DNA from: Narthecium ossifragum | Lineage: Eukaryota; Streptophyta; Magnoliopsida; Dioscoreales; Nartheciaceae | Direction of reading: 5' to 3' | Length of the DNA stretch: 64,000 nucleotides | Assembly: GCA_963920575.1 (NCBI GenBank) | Contig: OY986964.1 | Coordinates: 17,549,987 to 17,613,986 of the forward strand | In this document: in pieces, positions 21,065-33,668 of the stretch | Layout: every line of letters starts with the position of its first letter | Numbering within the stretch: the first letter of the stretch is position 1 | The notes under the pieces: model-generated | Database searches by the model: none | Told to the model about the DNA's origin: nothing | The model's input: only the letters and a program-made list of their open reading frames with translations | Position numbers and translations under genes: made by a program

Positions 21065-22833
21065 ATTAACCTTGGTGGCACTATTGAGGTCAAATATTCA
21101 GAATTTGGCAACCAGTGATTTTGCATCCCATCGTGCTATAGAACGTCCACCGAGGGCACGATTTAAAATTCTCTATATTGTATAGAGTGGTTTAGTTTGC
21201 TTTATCTGCTTTATTGTGTGCTTGATCGTGCTTGAATTATTTTTAGGTTGTGTGCTTGCATGTTGCTTTTGTTTTTGCTTTGCTTTGCTTTTGTTTTTAG
21301 GTGATCGAGCATCCCCTATCATACCTGAAGAATTCGCCTAGCCACGGTTGTTATGGAAATTCGGCCACCCTGAGGAGCCTTGGGTAGGATTTTAGATATT
21401 CTGTCAATTGAAATTCAAAGTTTGGCACCTCCTACACTATTCAAAAAGGACGCGTGAAGTCGAGCCAATGACAATAAACAAAGGCACTGCTTGGAGGCAA
21501 CCCAAGGGGAGTTCGTTCCTTTCTCTTTTTATTTTTGCATTTCCGTTTTAGTTATTATTTTCTTTTCTTTATATTCCACCTTACATTGGGGACAATCTCG
21601 GTTTCAAGTGTGGGGGATGAGATTTAGGTTGCATATGCCATAAGCAAGAAGTAATTAAGCTTAACACTTGCGACTTAGAATTAATTAGTTGAGTTATTTT
21701 CCTTGAGATGGTAGTGACTAAATTTAGTAGACAAAAGCTGGTGAGATTTTGATCCTTTAGACTGATACATTCATATCAGTCTCACTATTTTCTTTCATTA
21801 GAGATATTATTCCATCGATTTGTTTCTCTAGAACTTGCTTTGACTCTATTCGAGGTCACATTGACACATGTATACATGAACATGATGAAGGCAATGTTTG
21901 TTATAAGCTACATAAGCCAAATAGCCTACCTTGTGATTAAATTTTCCTTTTGCTAAACACCTTTGAGTTTTAATTGACTTCATTGTTAACCCATATTACA
22001 AGCTTTAAACCTGAAAACCAATGCCATTACCTAAGCCATAAAACTAGTGGAGCATTGATCATCATTATGACATGTATGGATGCAAAAGTTCAAGTGTGGG
22101 GGTGTTTGGATTTGTTGCATGGCTATATTTGAAAAAGAAAAAAGAAAAAAAAAAGAAAGAAGAAAGTGGAGGAAACTGTTTTTCATGTTACAAAATGTGT
22201 TTATGAATCCTCCTAATACTCCAAGAGTGGGGTGTATCTATGTATGAGTTCTACAAAGGTGGAAATTTTTGTAACAGATTGCTCTCTATTTCAGTTAAAA
22301 AGTATTCATTTGAACATTCTCTTTGCCAATATAACAATGTTATCTGGGTTGAGTATGTTAAAGCTATGTTGAGGAAGTTGTTGAATGGAGTGGTTGGTTA
22401 TACATGTCTTATTGATGCATTCTTGCTCCATTAGTACCATTGGCTTTTGAGCTACATTCCAAAATATTACTCACCTTGATCCTGGACCCCATTACAACCT
22501 TTTGAAGTCCTTATGATTTGTGTTATGCTTGTGATTCTAGTGGTGGAGAATGAGAAGATATGCAAGCTTATGGTAGACCATTTTCATTAGAATGAATTTG
22601 AGTGAAATACATGCCCTTCAAACACATGAGAGTTGAGTGTTAATTTCCGTGAGGGTCTACTTATTTAGTTTGCTGCATCTTCAAGTGAAAATGCTTACTG
22701 ATTGATTTTTAAATTGTCTAAAAATATTTGTTCATGATGTGTTATGAGTTTTGTGATGAGCTTGATTGTTCTTTGTTGATGGCGTTGCAACCTTGATATG
22801 TTGAGTAGAGCAAAAGCTAAGTGTGGGGGAATT
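21065..22833 (+). other. 3' non-coding region of element D
   Basis: No ORF of note. 21445-22833 aligns with 44269-45767 of H. It contains GAGGCAACCCAAGGGGAG, an A-rich tract (22131-22165), and three copies of AAGTGTGGGGG (21606, 22092, 22819). The last copy is the polypurine tract next to the 3' LTR. 21065-21444 is T-rich and has no match elsewhere in the window. Confidence 0.75.
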
Positions 22834-23207
22834 TGATGATGATGCATAATGTTATATTTTTTACCCCTTAATACTTAGCCTCCTGTGCTTATTTGGTACC
22901 AAAATACACTCATTATCCTTATATTTTGATTTAGGATGCAATTGAAGTCCTTAAGTCGAAAAGAAGCTGAAAAGAGTATATGGATTAACTTGAAAGATTA
23001 AACTGTACCTTCTCATGAAGGGCCAGATGATGTTTCATAAATGGTTGGAAAGCTCTTAAAGTCTAGTTTCTAAAGAATTTTTATGGTTTGTGATTCCGAG
23101 TTTCTTAGAAAAAGTTATAGCAATTTTAGTACCAATGGCGCAGTCTGGACAGCAAAAAAGTAAATACTCAGGAAAGAAAGATCGATCATTTTCCCTAAAA
23201 GGATTGA
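22834..23207 (+). repeat. 3' LTR of D, first part
   Basis: Starts TGATGATGATGCATAATG and follows the 5' LTR up to AAAAGGATTGA, where element C is inserted. 23203-23207 is ATTGA, the target duplication. Confidence 0.9.
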
Positions 23208-25610
23208 TGACACACCCCGACCTAGAAAACCCATCCTGGACGGGGTGTGAGGGTTCCTATCACTATTCGCATACAATTGGCGTGATACATTTGCGAAAAA
23301 ACGAGATAAACTTAAACAATTAAACTCCAGAGGTAAATCTGTAATTCATTTAATAAATACTTCAAGTTGTACTGTATAAACATTTAATACAATTCTTATC
23401 AAACTGCTCCAAGGGAAACGATATAATACATATAATCCAAAAATCCTCGAAGATGTTTATAATATACAAACTATCAAAAAGTACAACAGTCATCCTGCAA
23501 CAACCTCAGACGCCTCTGGAAGTAGTCGCGCCGCGAAACACTGATCCCACCGGCTCTACTGCGGAAGAACTGGCGCATGCACATGTAAACGCAGCCCAGG
23601 TCGGAGTGAGCGATAAGCTCAATAGGGTTCTACTCTACGGCACACTGAAAGGAGGAAAACAACAACAGTGATGTCTCCCCGCTCAAGCCTAAGGAATGCC
23701 ACGGGGTCCCACAACCCCTATCGGCTCCCCAAGGGATCCTACTCTTTTCAACCGACCACGCTAGGAACATCAACCAACACGCTGGGAGGAACAAGAACCA
23801 GAACTAATAGGATCACCGTTACCCAGCAGAAAACCACTGCCTGGGGACCATGTCAGGGACATCGACAACCATCCTTAGAGCTTAGCCTTGGGAAGACAAC
23901 ACGACCTCTAAACCTCAAAGCACAGATCACAGTCAACTACCTCAAATCCTCAATAACATGAGATTCCAATTATACAATCACGCCCTAATCCTGATTACCC
24001 AGCCGCTATCCTAAGGCTAGATCCGAGCTACCCGAGAGCCTCGGATCGGCGATCAACCCATCGCCCGCCTAGCCTAACATGCCTCTAATGCATACAATGC
24101 ATGAACCTATGCAAACATCTATCCTAGATGTTTCTATATGACACAACATCAGTTATAGGTTCAACAGTTATACAATAGCCCTCGGCACTCGCCGGCAACG
24201 GGCTAAGGTTCCACAGTACCTCGTTAGCTAACACTCATAGTTAGCTAACGGCTAGGGAAGCAATAAGCATTTAAACTACTATCAACCAAATATTTAAATG
24301 CGAGTAAAGGCCGTAAATTCGTCAAGAGGTTAAATTCCCGATTCAATTTCAAATCTCGATAGAAATCCCGTGAAAACAACGTATATGCTTGCTAACATGA
24401 TTGAATATCTATCATGAATGAAAACCAATCAAAGAAAACCAGAAAACACAGCTCAGTGGCCCACGGTCGATCCGACGGTGGACCGTGAGGCCACGGTCGA
24501 TGCCACGGTCGATCCGACGGTCTACCGTGGGGCCAAACGAGGGTAAAAGCAAGAGGGCCACGGTCGATCGGTACATCGACCCTGGGAAGCCCAAAACAAG
24601 ATAGAGCCTCACGGACTATGTGACGGTCGATCTGACGATCGACCGTGAGGCGGAATGGAAAAGAGAGGGAGCCCGCGGTCAATCGGTGCATCGACCGTGG
24701 GAGGCCAAAAACCCAACAGAGCCTAACGGTCGATGCGACGGTCGACCGTCAGGCCAGAAGGAAGCGTATCAACGCTTGACGGTCGATTCGCCGATCGACC
24801 GTTGGGCCTTATGCACAGTTCTTCAGAACAGTGCCGGAAATCCAATTTCTTGGATTTGAATGATCAAAGCTTGTATTAAATCAATGAAACTTTGCAAGCA
24901 AGCGTAATAAATGATGGGGAAACCATTAGTGTGAAGAAAACATGATTTTTATGGTTAAAACTCCAATCTAGGTCAAAACGGCGATAATATGGAAATCGTC
25001 CGATAAAATACGGAAATCAACTGATAGGAATACTGGAGGCAAGCTATACTACACAAGCAATAAGCTACACAACATTCTATCAAGTGTTCCTACAGCGAAA
25101 GCACAATAAATCTCTCCTAGGAGAACCCGATCACAAGATCGAGGTAGAAACACCTACTTAATCAAGTAGGGCAGCTCCTCCACGCGTCCAACGATTTTAG
25201 CCGCCATGATCCGCTCCTCGAAAGTCGCATCTCCAAGCCCAAGCACAGCCGTGGGAGAGAGAAAGGGAAGGAGAAAGTGACAGGAGAACAGACAAGAAAA
25301 GAGAGAAAGGGACAGGCTATATATATAGATCAGGACCGATCTCGCCTGTCCAATTCGATCTTTCCCGATCGAGCTCCGATCTTTCGATCGAAAGCACCCT
25401 TAAGGTTCTAATCAATCACATACATCAATCCAAGGGCGTGTGTGTAACGCGAGTGTGAAACTGACCACCAGGGGGCATATTTACCAAAATGCCTCTGGGG
25501 CTAAAAACGACCATACAATCACCCGATCGTACCCGACGCGGAAACAAACCAACAGGGAAATGGCCCTCGACCCACGCGGTCGAGTCAGGTCAGAGGGACG
25601 GGCCCTCACA
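23208..25610 (-). repeat. 3' LTR of element C (2403 bp)
   Basis: Starts TGACACACCCC (mutated from TGTCACACC in the other copy) and ends GGCCCTCACA. It carries an array of ACGGTCGACCGT-type palindromes (24460-24800), the sense-strand TATA run (25318-25329), the U3 hairpin CGATC-GAAA-GATCG (25377-25390) and the inverted repeat (25468-25498). Confidence 0.9.
25318..25329 (-). promoter_or_regulatory. LTR TATA box CTATATATATAG, element C
   Basis: A palindromic TATA run followed on the sense strand by a CT-rich leader (TTTCTCTC-type). The 5' LTR has the same at 33376-33387. Confidence 0.7.
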
Positions 25611-25789
25611 ACCTAACAACCTTAAAAGAATTTCGTCTCGAAATTCAATAAGGATGAAGCCGGGAAAAAGAATCAACTACACCTACCTGCACAATCAAAG
25701 CTACAAACTAGGAGTGCCAACGCCCACAACAAGAAACTACCTGCCAGGGTGAACAGTCAGGGAAACTCCCGATGCATGCGATCCTGTCT

Positions 25790-27265
25790 CTCTCATGTCA
25801 AACTCTCTGCATTGCCATGCCTCCATCTGATCATCACCAACGGTATCGATCTGCCTCTGAGTACTTGATCCCGTCTGTCTAGAATCTACACTGGCTGCTC
25901 GATGTAGGTGGCATCCTCCTCCACCTCAATGTCGTCGTGTCAGATCATGTGAGATGGATCTGGAATATACTTCCTCAGCATCGACACATGGAATGTGGGG
26001 TGGACTGCTGACATGTGCGAGGGTAGAACCAACTGGTAGGCAACTGCTCCAATGCGCCTGACGATCTCAAAAGGGCCAGTGAACCTCGGCGCTAGCTTGC
26101 CCCTACTGCCAAACCTGATCGATCCTCTACGTGGAGATAGCTTCAGTAGCACTCTGTCGCCAACTGTGAACTCCAGGGGTCGTCGCCTGCGATCTGCATA
26201 ACTCTTCTGCCTACTCTACGCTCTTAGGAGTCTCTGTCTGATCTGAGCCAACCTCTCTGACGACTGTCTGATGATGTTCAGAACGGTAAGGGATGCCTCC
26301 CCAACCTCCGTCCAACACACAGGTGAGCGACATGGTCTATCGTACAACGCCTCAAAGGGTGCAAAACCCAAATTGGCATGAAAGCTGTTGTTGTAGGCAA
26401 ACTCCACAAGAGTCACGTGTTGCTCCCAAGTACCTCCAGCGTCAAGCACACATGCTCTGAGCATGTCCTCCAAGATCTGGATCGTCCGCTCCGACTGCCC
26501 GTTTGTTTGAGGGTGGAAAGTTGTGCTGAAAGTCAGTGCCGTCCCCAAGGAGTCCTTAAAGCTGCTCCAGAACCTGCCGGTGAATCTGGAATCTCTGTCT
26601 GACACTATCAACAATGGAATGACATTTAATCATACTACCTCGTCGATGTACCTCTGGCTCAGTCTGGCAATTGGATCTGTCGTCCTCATGGGGAGGAATT
26701 GAGCCGATTTGGTCAGTCGGTCGACGATGACCCAAATCGCATCATTCCCCCTCGGTGTCCTGGGTAGCCCAGTGACGAAGTCAATCGCTATATGTTCCCA
26801 CTTCCACTCAGGCTCTGGAAGTGGCTACAGCAAACCTATTGTCCGTCTGTGCTCTGCCTTCACCTTCTGACAGGTGAGGCATCTGGAAATGAACTCTGCT
26901 ACTGACCTCTTTATCCCACACCACCAAAACTGTCGGTGTAGGTCGTGGTACATCTTGGTGCTCCCGGGGTGAACAACGAAACGGGAGTGGTGGAACTCGT
27001 GAAGGATCTCCTCTCGTAGCGTGGGGTCTGCTGGAACTGCAACTCTGCCTCTGAAGAGTAGACCGCTGTCTGCCGACACTGTCCAGCACTCAACTGCGTG
27101 CTCGGTGCCGACCGTAGCACGAGTCTCCACGAGCTCTGGATCTCCACCCTGTGCCTTGATCATTCTGGCCAAAAGAACTGGGATGTTGTGAACAGCATAT
27201 AGGAAACCGCCTATCGCTCGGTCCTCGAAGTCAAGCCCGAACTGACTAACTGTCTCTAGCATCTA
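25790..27265 (-). pseudogene. RNase H end, integrase and chromodomain remnant of element C
   Basis: Zinc finger EFHHSRFVVHPGS and CLTCQ (26825-27262), core with IVSDRDSRFTGRF (26614 down), then LVEFAYNNSFHANLGFAPFE and SPVCWTEVGEAS to 26216. The C-terminal domain PRFTGPFEIVRRIGAVAYQ and HPTFHVSMLRKY follows to 25940, then a mutated chromodomain-like tail. Stops at 27263-27265, 26825-27, 26216-18 and 25886-88 are TAG at positions where B or the family has CAG; 25940-42 is TGA for CGA. This copy keeps the integrase stretch that B lost. Confidence 0.87.
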
Positions 27266-28965
27266 CCACTGCCGAGCTTACATCGCTGCCAAGGTCACTC
27301 TGCTGTCTTTGGTCTGTCTGCTGAGAGCGTCTGCTACAATGTTTGCCTTATCAGGGTAGTAATGCAACTCAAAGTCGTAGTTCTCTAATAGCTCCATCCA
27401 CCGCCGCTGCCTGAGGTTGAGGTCACGCTGGGTGAACAAGTGTCTCTAGCTCTTGTGATCAGAGTACACCAGGAACCGCTCGCCGTAGAGATAGTGCCGC
27501 CACATCTTCTGAGCGAAGACAACTGCTGCAAGGTCGAGATCGTGGACTGGATAGTTCCTCTCATGGGTCTTCAGTTGCTTGGAACCGTAGGCCACCACAT
27601 GGCCCTCCTGCATCAACACACAGCCTAGACCCTCCCCACTGGCGTCGCAAAAGGCACTGTAGCTGACGCCTCGCTCTTGAACTATCAGGATCGGTGCACT
27701 CGTCAGTCTGGTCCTCAACTTGATGAAAGCCTGCTCGCAAGCGTCGTCCCAAACAAACAGGACCGCCTTCTATGTCAATTTGGTCAACGGCCCTGCAACC
27801 CTGGAGAAGTCCCGCACGAACCTCCAGTAGTATCCTGCCAAGCTGAGGAAGCTGCGGACCTCGAACACTGTCGTCAGTCTCTGCCACTGTAGTACTACCT
27901 CTACCTTGGCCGGATCAACTGAAATGCCTGCCGCTGACACCACGTGCCCCAGAAACTATACCTCAGGAAGCCAGAACTCACATTTGGAGGCTTTGGCATA
28001 TAGGCTATGCCCCCTCAACAACTGCAACACTATCCTCAGATGCTGCCCATGGTCCTCCTCTGTGCGTGAGTAGACGAGGATGTCGTCGACGAACACCACC
28101 ACGAACTGATCTAGGTACGGTCGAAAGACCCTCTGCATCAGATCCATGAACGCCGCTGGTGCGTTCGTCAAGCCGAACGACATCACCGTGAACTCGTACA
28201 ACCCGTACCTCGTACGGAAAGCCATCTTCGGGATGTCGAAATCCCGAATCCGCAGCTGGTGGTAGTCGGTACGGAGATCGATCTTCGAAAAGACCGAAGA
28301 GCCTCGGAGCTGGTCGAACAAGTCATCGATCCTCGCATCGGATACTTGTTCTTCACCGTCACCATGTTCAGCTTCCTGTAATCAATGCAAAGACGAAGCG
28401 TATCGTCCTTCTTCTTTGCGAACAACACAGGCTCTGCCCAAGGTGACGTGCTGGCACGGATGAAACCTCTGCAGATCAACCCGTCCAGCTGAACCCTCAG
28501 CTCCCTCTGCTCTGCCGGTGCCATCCTGTAAGCTGGCAAAAAGATCGGCCCGGTACCTAGTACAAGATCTATCTTGAAGTCTACATCTCTGGAAGGAGGA
28601 AGACCTGGTAGCTCGTCTGGAAAGACATCAGCGAACTCACAAACTACTATCAGCAAACTGCTCTCTCGACTGCCCTCTGCAGTGAACAAGGAAAGGCATG
28701 CCAGTAAAGCTGACAGCTGGCCCTCGCGCCTGGGAAAACAACCACACATGAGGGAATCAGCCGACTGGCGATCCCCCAGCAAAACAAAACGAGCGCCGTC
28801 AGGTGTGCAAGCAGTCACCCTGTGACGGCCATAGTCGATGACAGCTCGGTATGAAGTCAGCCAATCCATACCGAGAATCACGTCGAACCCGACCAAGTCT
28901 AGCACCCGGAGGTCTAGAAAAACACAAAGGCCGCCAATCTCCAACTCGCAAGAACGGCAGATCAA
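27266..28965 (-). pseudogene. Protease end, reverse transcriptase and RNase H of element C
   Basis: Protease region [17 protein letters not shown], then [19 protein letters not shown] one-base deletion near 28333 breaks the frame. RT continues as [33 protein letters not shown] (Ser for the usual Pro) and [11 protein letters not shown], with a stop after KCEFWLPEV (27956-58). RNase [15 protein letters not shown] and FLVYSDHKS follow (27446-27718), with a further TAG at 27770-27772. All catalytic Asp codons of RT survive, but the frame is lost in several places. Confidence 0.88.
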
Positions 28966-29041
28966 CTCAACACGAGCTCCTCTACCGACCGGTGTGTCTA
29001 GGTGTAGTGTGACTCCAAGTGGGTCAGTCTCTAGCCCTAGC

Positions 29042-30354
29042 TGTCGCGCCCCGACCCGCGAAAGCCCAACCGGGCCGGGCGACGCGAACCGAAACCTAAC
29101 ATACCGCGGAAAATAATGGCGGGGAAAGCTGTAGGGCTACCCACCCGTTTATTCTAAACACCCCGGGAGTCATCACTCCCCCGGTTCACCACTGCCCTAT
29201 TATAGGGCTAACATGCTTAAACATATGTACCAGGTATTAAGACAGTAATGAAAACCGTCATACAAAGCCCCGCGGGCAAAATAAGGTAAATTTTCCTCTC
29301 TCTGCCATAGTCGGATCAATCCCTCCCCAAAGGGAGGATCGATCCCTCTAATGACAGAGAACGAAAACTCCACATCGCGCCGAGTCCGATCGATCTGTCC
29401 TCCCAGGACGATCGATCCGACTTGCGATAGGGAATGTCCCATGCTATCCAAGGCACCGGGATCGATCGCCCTCACCCGAGGCCGATCGATCCAACTCGGG
29501 TGAGTATGACCAACAAAGAGGGATCGATCCGTCTCACAGAGGGATCGATTGCGTTGGGTTCACCGGTAAGCCGACGGCGAGAAATACCGTCGGAAAACTC
29601 CACCAATTCCCACCAAAACCTGGGATCTAGTGGTACGAAAGATCACGAATCCAAAACCGGTGGAAAAACTACAATCTAACAAGTATACAACAAGATCTAA
29701 GCATAAGAACATCGACAGTCGGAAAAACTTCCAAAAACCCGAGATGAATGTAGGTAGGATCCCTACCTAAGCAATAGCAGCTTCAATCCCAGCTGCTAGG
29801 CCTTGGATCGTCCACAACCTCTTCGAAATCCAGGAATTCTCTGCTCAAGAACTCGGTTTTCCAAAGAGATTCGAGGAAGAAGGTTCTGTCTGCTTTATAG
29901 GCAAGCGAACCGACTAAGCAGGATTGATCCGTCCAAGGAGACCGATCAATCCAGCCAATAGAGCGATCGATCAAGCCAAGGAGACCGATCGATCCAGCCA
30001 AGGGAACGATCGATCCAACCAAGAGGCCGATCGATCCTTCTCCGAGTCCGATCGATCCATCCCACGAGACCGATCGATCCTTCGCAACGAGCCACGTTCC
30101 TGTCAAAGACCGATCGATCCCTCTAGCATGGAAGGATCGATCCGTCTCTCGCAGGAAGCTGGACTTGGGTTAAAACTTAAACCCAAGCCCAGATCTTTCG
30201 ATCCCAGGTCCCACTAACCATTCTAGCCAAACATTACCACAAACATGGTCAGTGTGTGCACACGCGAGTGTGAAACAAGCTGACAAGGCACAATTTACCA
30301 AATTGCCCTTGTGGCCCACGACGAGCCACAGGAGTAGAGGGACGGGTCCTCACA
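29042..30354 (-). repeat. Solo LTR (1313 bp) inside element C
   Basis: TGTCGCGCCCC to TCCTCACA. It differs from the LTRs of B and C and is most like the solo LTR at 55100-57323 (shared CCACCCGTTTATTCTAAACA-type block). It has a sense TATAAA at 29894-29899, GATCGATC-type sites at 29330-29560 and 29925-30150, the U3 hairpin (30191-30204) and the inverted repeat (30284-30311). Flanks CTAGC and CCTGG do not match. The zinc-knuckle part of C is missing here, so a deletion accompanied or followed insertion. Confidence 0.85.
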
Positions 30355-31180
30355 CCTGGGAAGCTACTAGTACTGGGGTGGGTGACGCTGGTACGGCGGC
30401 TGTCCTCTGCCACTGGTACTCACAGACGACGTCGGCTGGACTGCCCTGGGCACCGACTCATGCGACTGGGCCTCAACAGCTAAGGCACAGTCCAGCGCCT
30501 CCGTGTAAGTGCTAGCGCGCTGAGCCGCGATCAGGCGCCTGAGCTCGGGCCTAAGCCCCCACCGGAACTGCTGAGCTCTGGCAAGAGGGTCCGCCGACAT
30601 CGCCCCTGCAAACCTGGCTAGTCTAGTGAACCTAGCTGCATCTACACTACCGATTAAGTACCGTGAGAAAGGGTCTGGTACTAACGGACAAGGGTCGAGC
30701 GTGCACTGCGGGGAAAGAATGCGCCGAGAAAAGACGAACGAAACACGGTCCAAGATGGGTCACTCCCGTCCCTGGCGGCCTGAACAAAACGCCACCAGTC
30801 CAAAGCGTCCCCGTCGAGCTGGAACGTGGCAAGTTTGACCCGAATCCAGTCATCCTGGACGAACAGAGTGTCAAGGACGCGACTGACTCCCTCCAGCCAG
30901 TTGTCCGCCACTCCTAGGTCACTTCTAGCACCGCTGAACCTAGGCGGTTTCAGCCTCTGAAAGTCGACCACCGCTGTCACAAACAACACGCTGGTCCAGT
31001 GGAGAGACCTCCTCGGCAACGAAAGAAGCATCCTCCTCCATCACGACCTCAATCCTCGGCTCTGGCTCTGGTGCAGGTCCCCGGGGCAAGGCTGCGTCGG
31101 CCCCTAAGGCCCGTCAGGCGGCGCGCTCATCGTGCGCACTACCACGACCCAAGATTGGACCGCTTGCCTGGCTCCCTGTC
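30355..31180 (-). pseudogene. gag of element C, frameshifted
   Basis: The likely ATG is at 31178-31180 (MTGSQASGPILGRGS). A stop follows shortly, then the frame with VVDFQRLKPPRFSGARSDLG, FQLDGDALDWWRFVQAA and WTVFRSSFLGAFFP (31031-30681). A frame change near 30680-30750 leads to ARFTRLARFAGAMSADPLAR and GLRPELRRLIAAQRAS, up to the solo LTR at 30354. The order and signatures match the gag of B. It is non-functional. Confidence 0.82.
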
Positions 31181-31370
31181 ATCTGCACGTTTACCAGAGA
31201 CGACAAGTGTTCACCCGTAAGAAATCAAAACACAACAGCAATCAATAAAGTAAAAGAACAACACACATGAGTACGAACAAGCACACAGGGATGCTCTACT
31301 CCTAGAACTATCCCAATTTGCGCTCAAAACCTTAACCGCAAGCCTAATCCTCTCCTTGGGACCTATAGCC

Positions 31371-31384
31371 TGCTCTGATACCAA
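31371..31384 (-). other. Primer-binding site (tRNA-iMet), element C
   Basis: Minus strand TTGGTATCAGAGCA, two bases from the 5' LTR start at 31387. Confidence 0.92.
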
Positions 31385-31386
31385 GT

Positions 31387-33668
31387 TGTCACACCCCGAC
31401 CCAGAAAATCCATCCAGGACGGGGCGTGAGGGTTCCTATCACTATTCACATCCAATTAAACTCCAGAGGTAAAGCTGTAATTCAATTAATAAATACATCA
31501 AGTTATACTGTCTAAACATCTAATACAATTCTTATCAAACTCCTCCAAGGGAAACGATATAATACATATAATCCAAAAATCCTCGAAGATGTTTATAATG
31601 TACAAACTATCAAAAAGTACAACAGTCATCCTGCAGCAACCTCAGACGCCTCTGGAAGTAGTCGCGCCGCCAAACACTGATCCCATCGGCTCTACTGCGG
31701 ACGAACTGGCTCCTACACCTGCAAACGCAGTCCGAGTAGGAGTGAGCGATAAGCTCAGTAGGGTTCTACTCTACGGCACACTGAAAGGAGGAAAAAAACA
31801 ACAGTGATGTCTCCCCGCTCAAGCCTATGGAATGCGACGGGGTCCCACAACCCCTATCGACTCCCCAAGGGATCCTACTCTTCTCAACCGACCACGCTGG
31901 GAACATCAACCAACACACTGGGAGGAACAATAACCAGAACTAGTAGGATCACCGTTACCCAGCAGGAAACCACTGCCTGGGGACCATGTCAGGGACATCG
32001 ACAACCATCCTTAGAGCTTAACCTTGGGAAGACAACACGACCTCTAAATCTCAAAGCAAAGATCACGCCCTATTCCTGACTACCCAGCCGCGGTCCTAAG
32101 GTTAGATCCGAGCTACTCGAGAGCCTCAGATCGGCGATCAACCCATCACCCCGCCTAGCCTAACATGCCTCTAATACATACAATGCATGAACCTATGCAA
32201 ACATCTATCCTAAATGTCTCTATATGGTACAACATCAGTTCTAGGTTCAACAGTTATACAATAGCCCTCGGCACTCACCGGCAACGGGCTAAGGTTCCAC
32301 AATACCTCATTAGCTAACACTCATAGTTAGCTAACGGCTAGGGAAGCAATAAGCATTTAAACTACTATCAACCAAGTATTTAAATGTGAGTAAAGACCGT
32401 AAATTCGTCAAGAGGTTAAATTCCCGATTCAATTTCCAATCTCGATAGAAATCCCGCAAAAACAACGTGTATGCTTCCTAACATGATTGGATATCTATCA
32501 TGAATGAAAACCAGAAAACACAGCTCAGGGGCCCACGGTCGATGCGACGGTCGACCGTGAGGCCACGGTCGATGCCACGGTCGATCCGACGGTCGACCGT
32601 GGGGCCAAACGAGGGAAAAAGCAGGAGGGCCATGGTCGATCGATACATCGACCTTGGGAAGCCCAAAACGAGACAGAGCCTCACGGACGATGTGACGATC
32701 GATCCGACGGTCGACCGTGAGGCGGAATGGAAAAGAGAGGGAGCCCGCGGTCGATCGGTGCATCGACCGTGCGAGGCCAAAAACCCGACAGAGCCTGACG
32801 GTCGATTCGACGATCGACCGTCAGGCCAGAGGGAAGCGTATCAACGCTTGACAGTCGATCCGTCGATCGACCGTCAGGTCTTATGCACAGTTCTTTAGAA
32901 CAGTGCTGGAAATCCAATTTCTTGGATTTGAATGATCAAAGCTTGTATGAAATCAATGAAACTTTGCAAGCAAGCATAATAAATGATGGGGAAACCATTT
33001 GTGTGATGAAAAGATTATTTTTATGGTTAAATCTTCAATCTAGGTCAAAACGGCCGAAAATCGACAAAACGGTGATAATACGTAAATCATCCGATAAAAT
33101 ACGAAAATCAACTGATAGGAATACTAGAGGCAAGCTATACTACACAAGCAATAAGCTACACAACATTCTATCAAGTAGGGCATATCCTAGGAGAACCCGA
33201 TCACAAGATCGAGGTAGAAACACCTACTTAATCAAGTAGGGCAGCTCCTCCACGCGTCCAACGATTTTAGCCGCCAAGATCCGCTCCTCGAAACTCGCCC
33301 CTTCCCTTTTTGGGAGAGAGAAAGGGAAGGAGAAAGTGATAGGAGAAGAGAAAAGAAAAGAGACCAAGGGACAGGCTATATATATAGATCAGGACCGATC
33401 TCGGCCGTCCAATTCGATCTTTCTCTATCGAGCTCCGATCTTTCGATCGAAAGCACCCTTATGGTTCTAATCAATGACATACATCAATCCAAGGCCGTGT
33501 ATGTAACGCGAGTGTGAAACTGACCACCAGGGGGCATATTTACCAAAATGCCCCTGGGCTAAAAACTACCATACGATCGCCCGATCGTGCCCGACGTGAA
33601 AACAAACCAACAAGGAAATGCCCCTCGACCCACGCGATCGAGTCAGGTCAGAGGGACGGGCCCTCATA
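31387..33668 (-). repeat. 5' LTR of element C (2282 bp)
   Basis: TGTCACACCCC to GGCCCTCATA (terminal CA mutated to TA). It is about 120 bp shorter than the partner LTR. U3 hairpin at 33436-33449, inverted repeat at 33527-33557, TATA run at 33376-33387, ACGGTCGACCGT-type array at 32530-32880. Confidence 0.9.

Larger units (their letters stand above)
23208..33668 (-). mobile_element. Element C: Tekay-like chromovirus inserted in the 3' LTR of D
   Basis: A full-length minus-strand insertion of 10461 bp bounded by the perfect 5-bp target duplication ATTGA (23203-23207 and 33669-33673). 3' LTR 23208-25610, internal region with decayed pol and gag, PBS 31371-31384, 5' LTR 31387-33668. A solo LTR of another family (29042-30354) sits between protease and gag. 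Many stops and at least one RT frameshift show that it is old. Confidence 0.93.

Noticed and set aside
24392..24691. ORFs rich in RPSDRPWHRPW-type repeats in element C LTRs (also 32416-32763)
   Set aside because: Translation of the GGTCGACC palindrome array; a repeat artefact.
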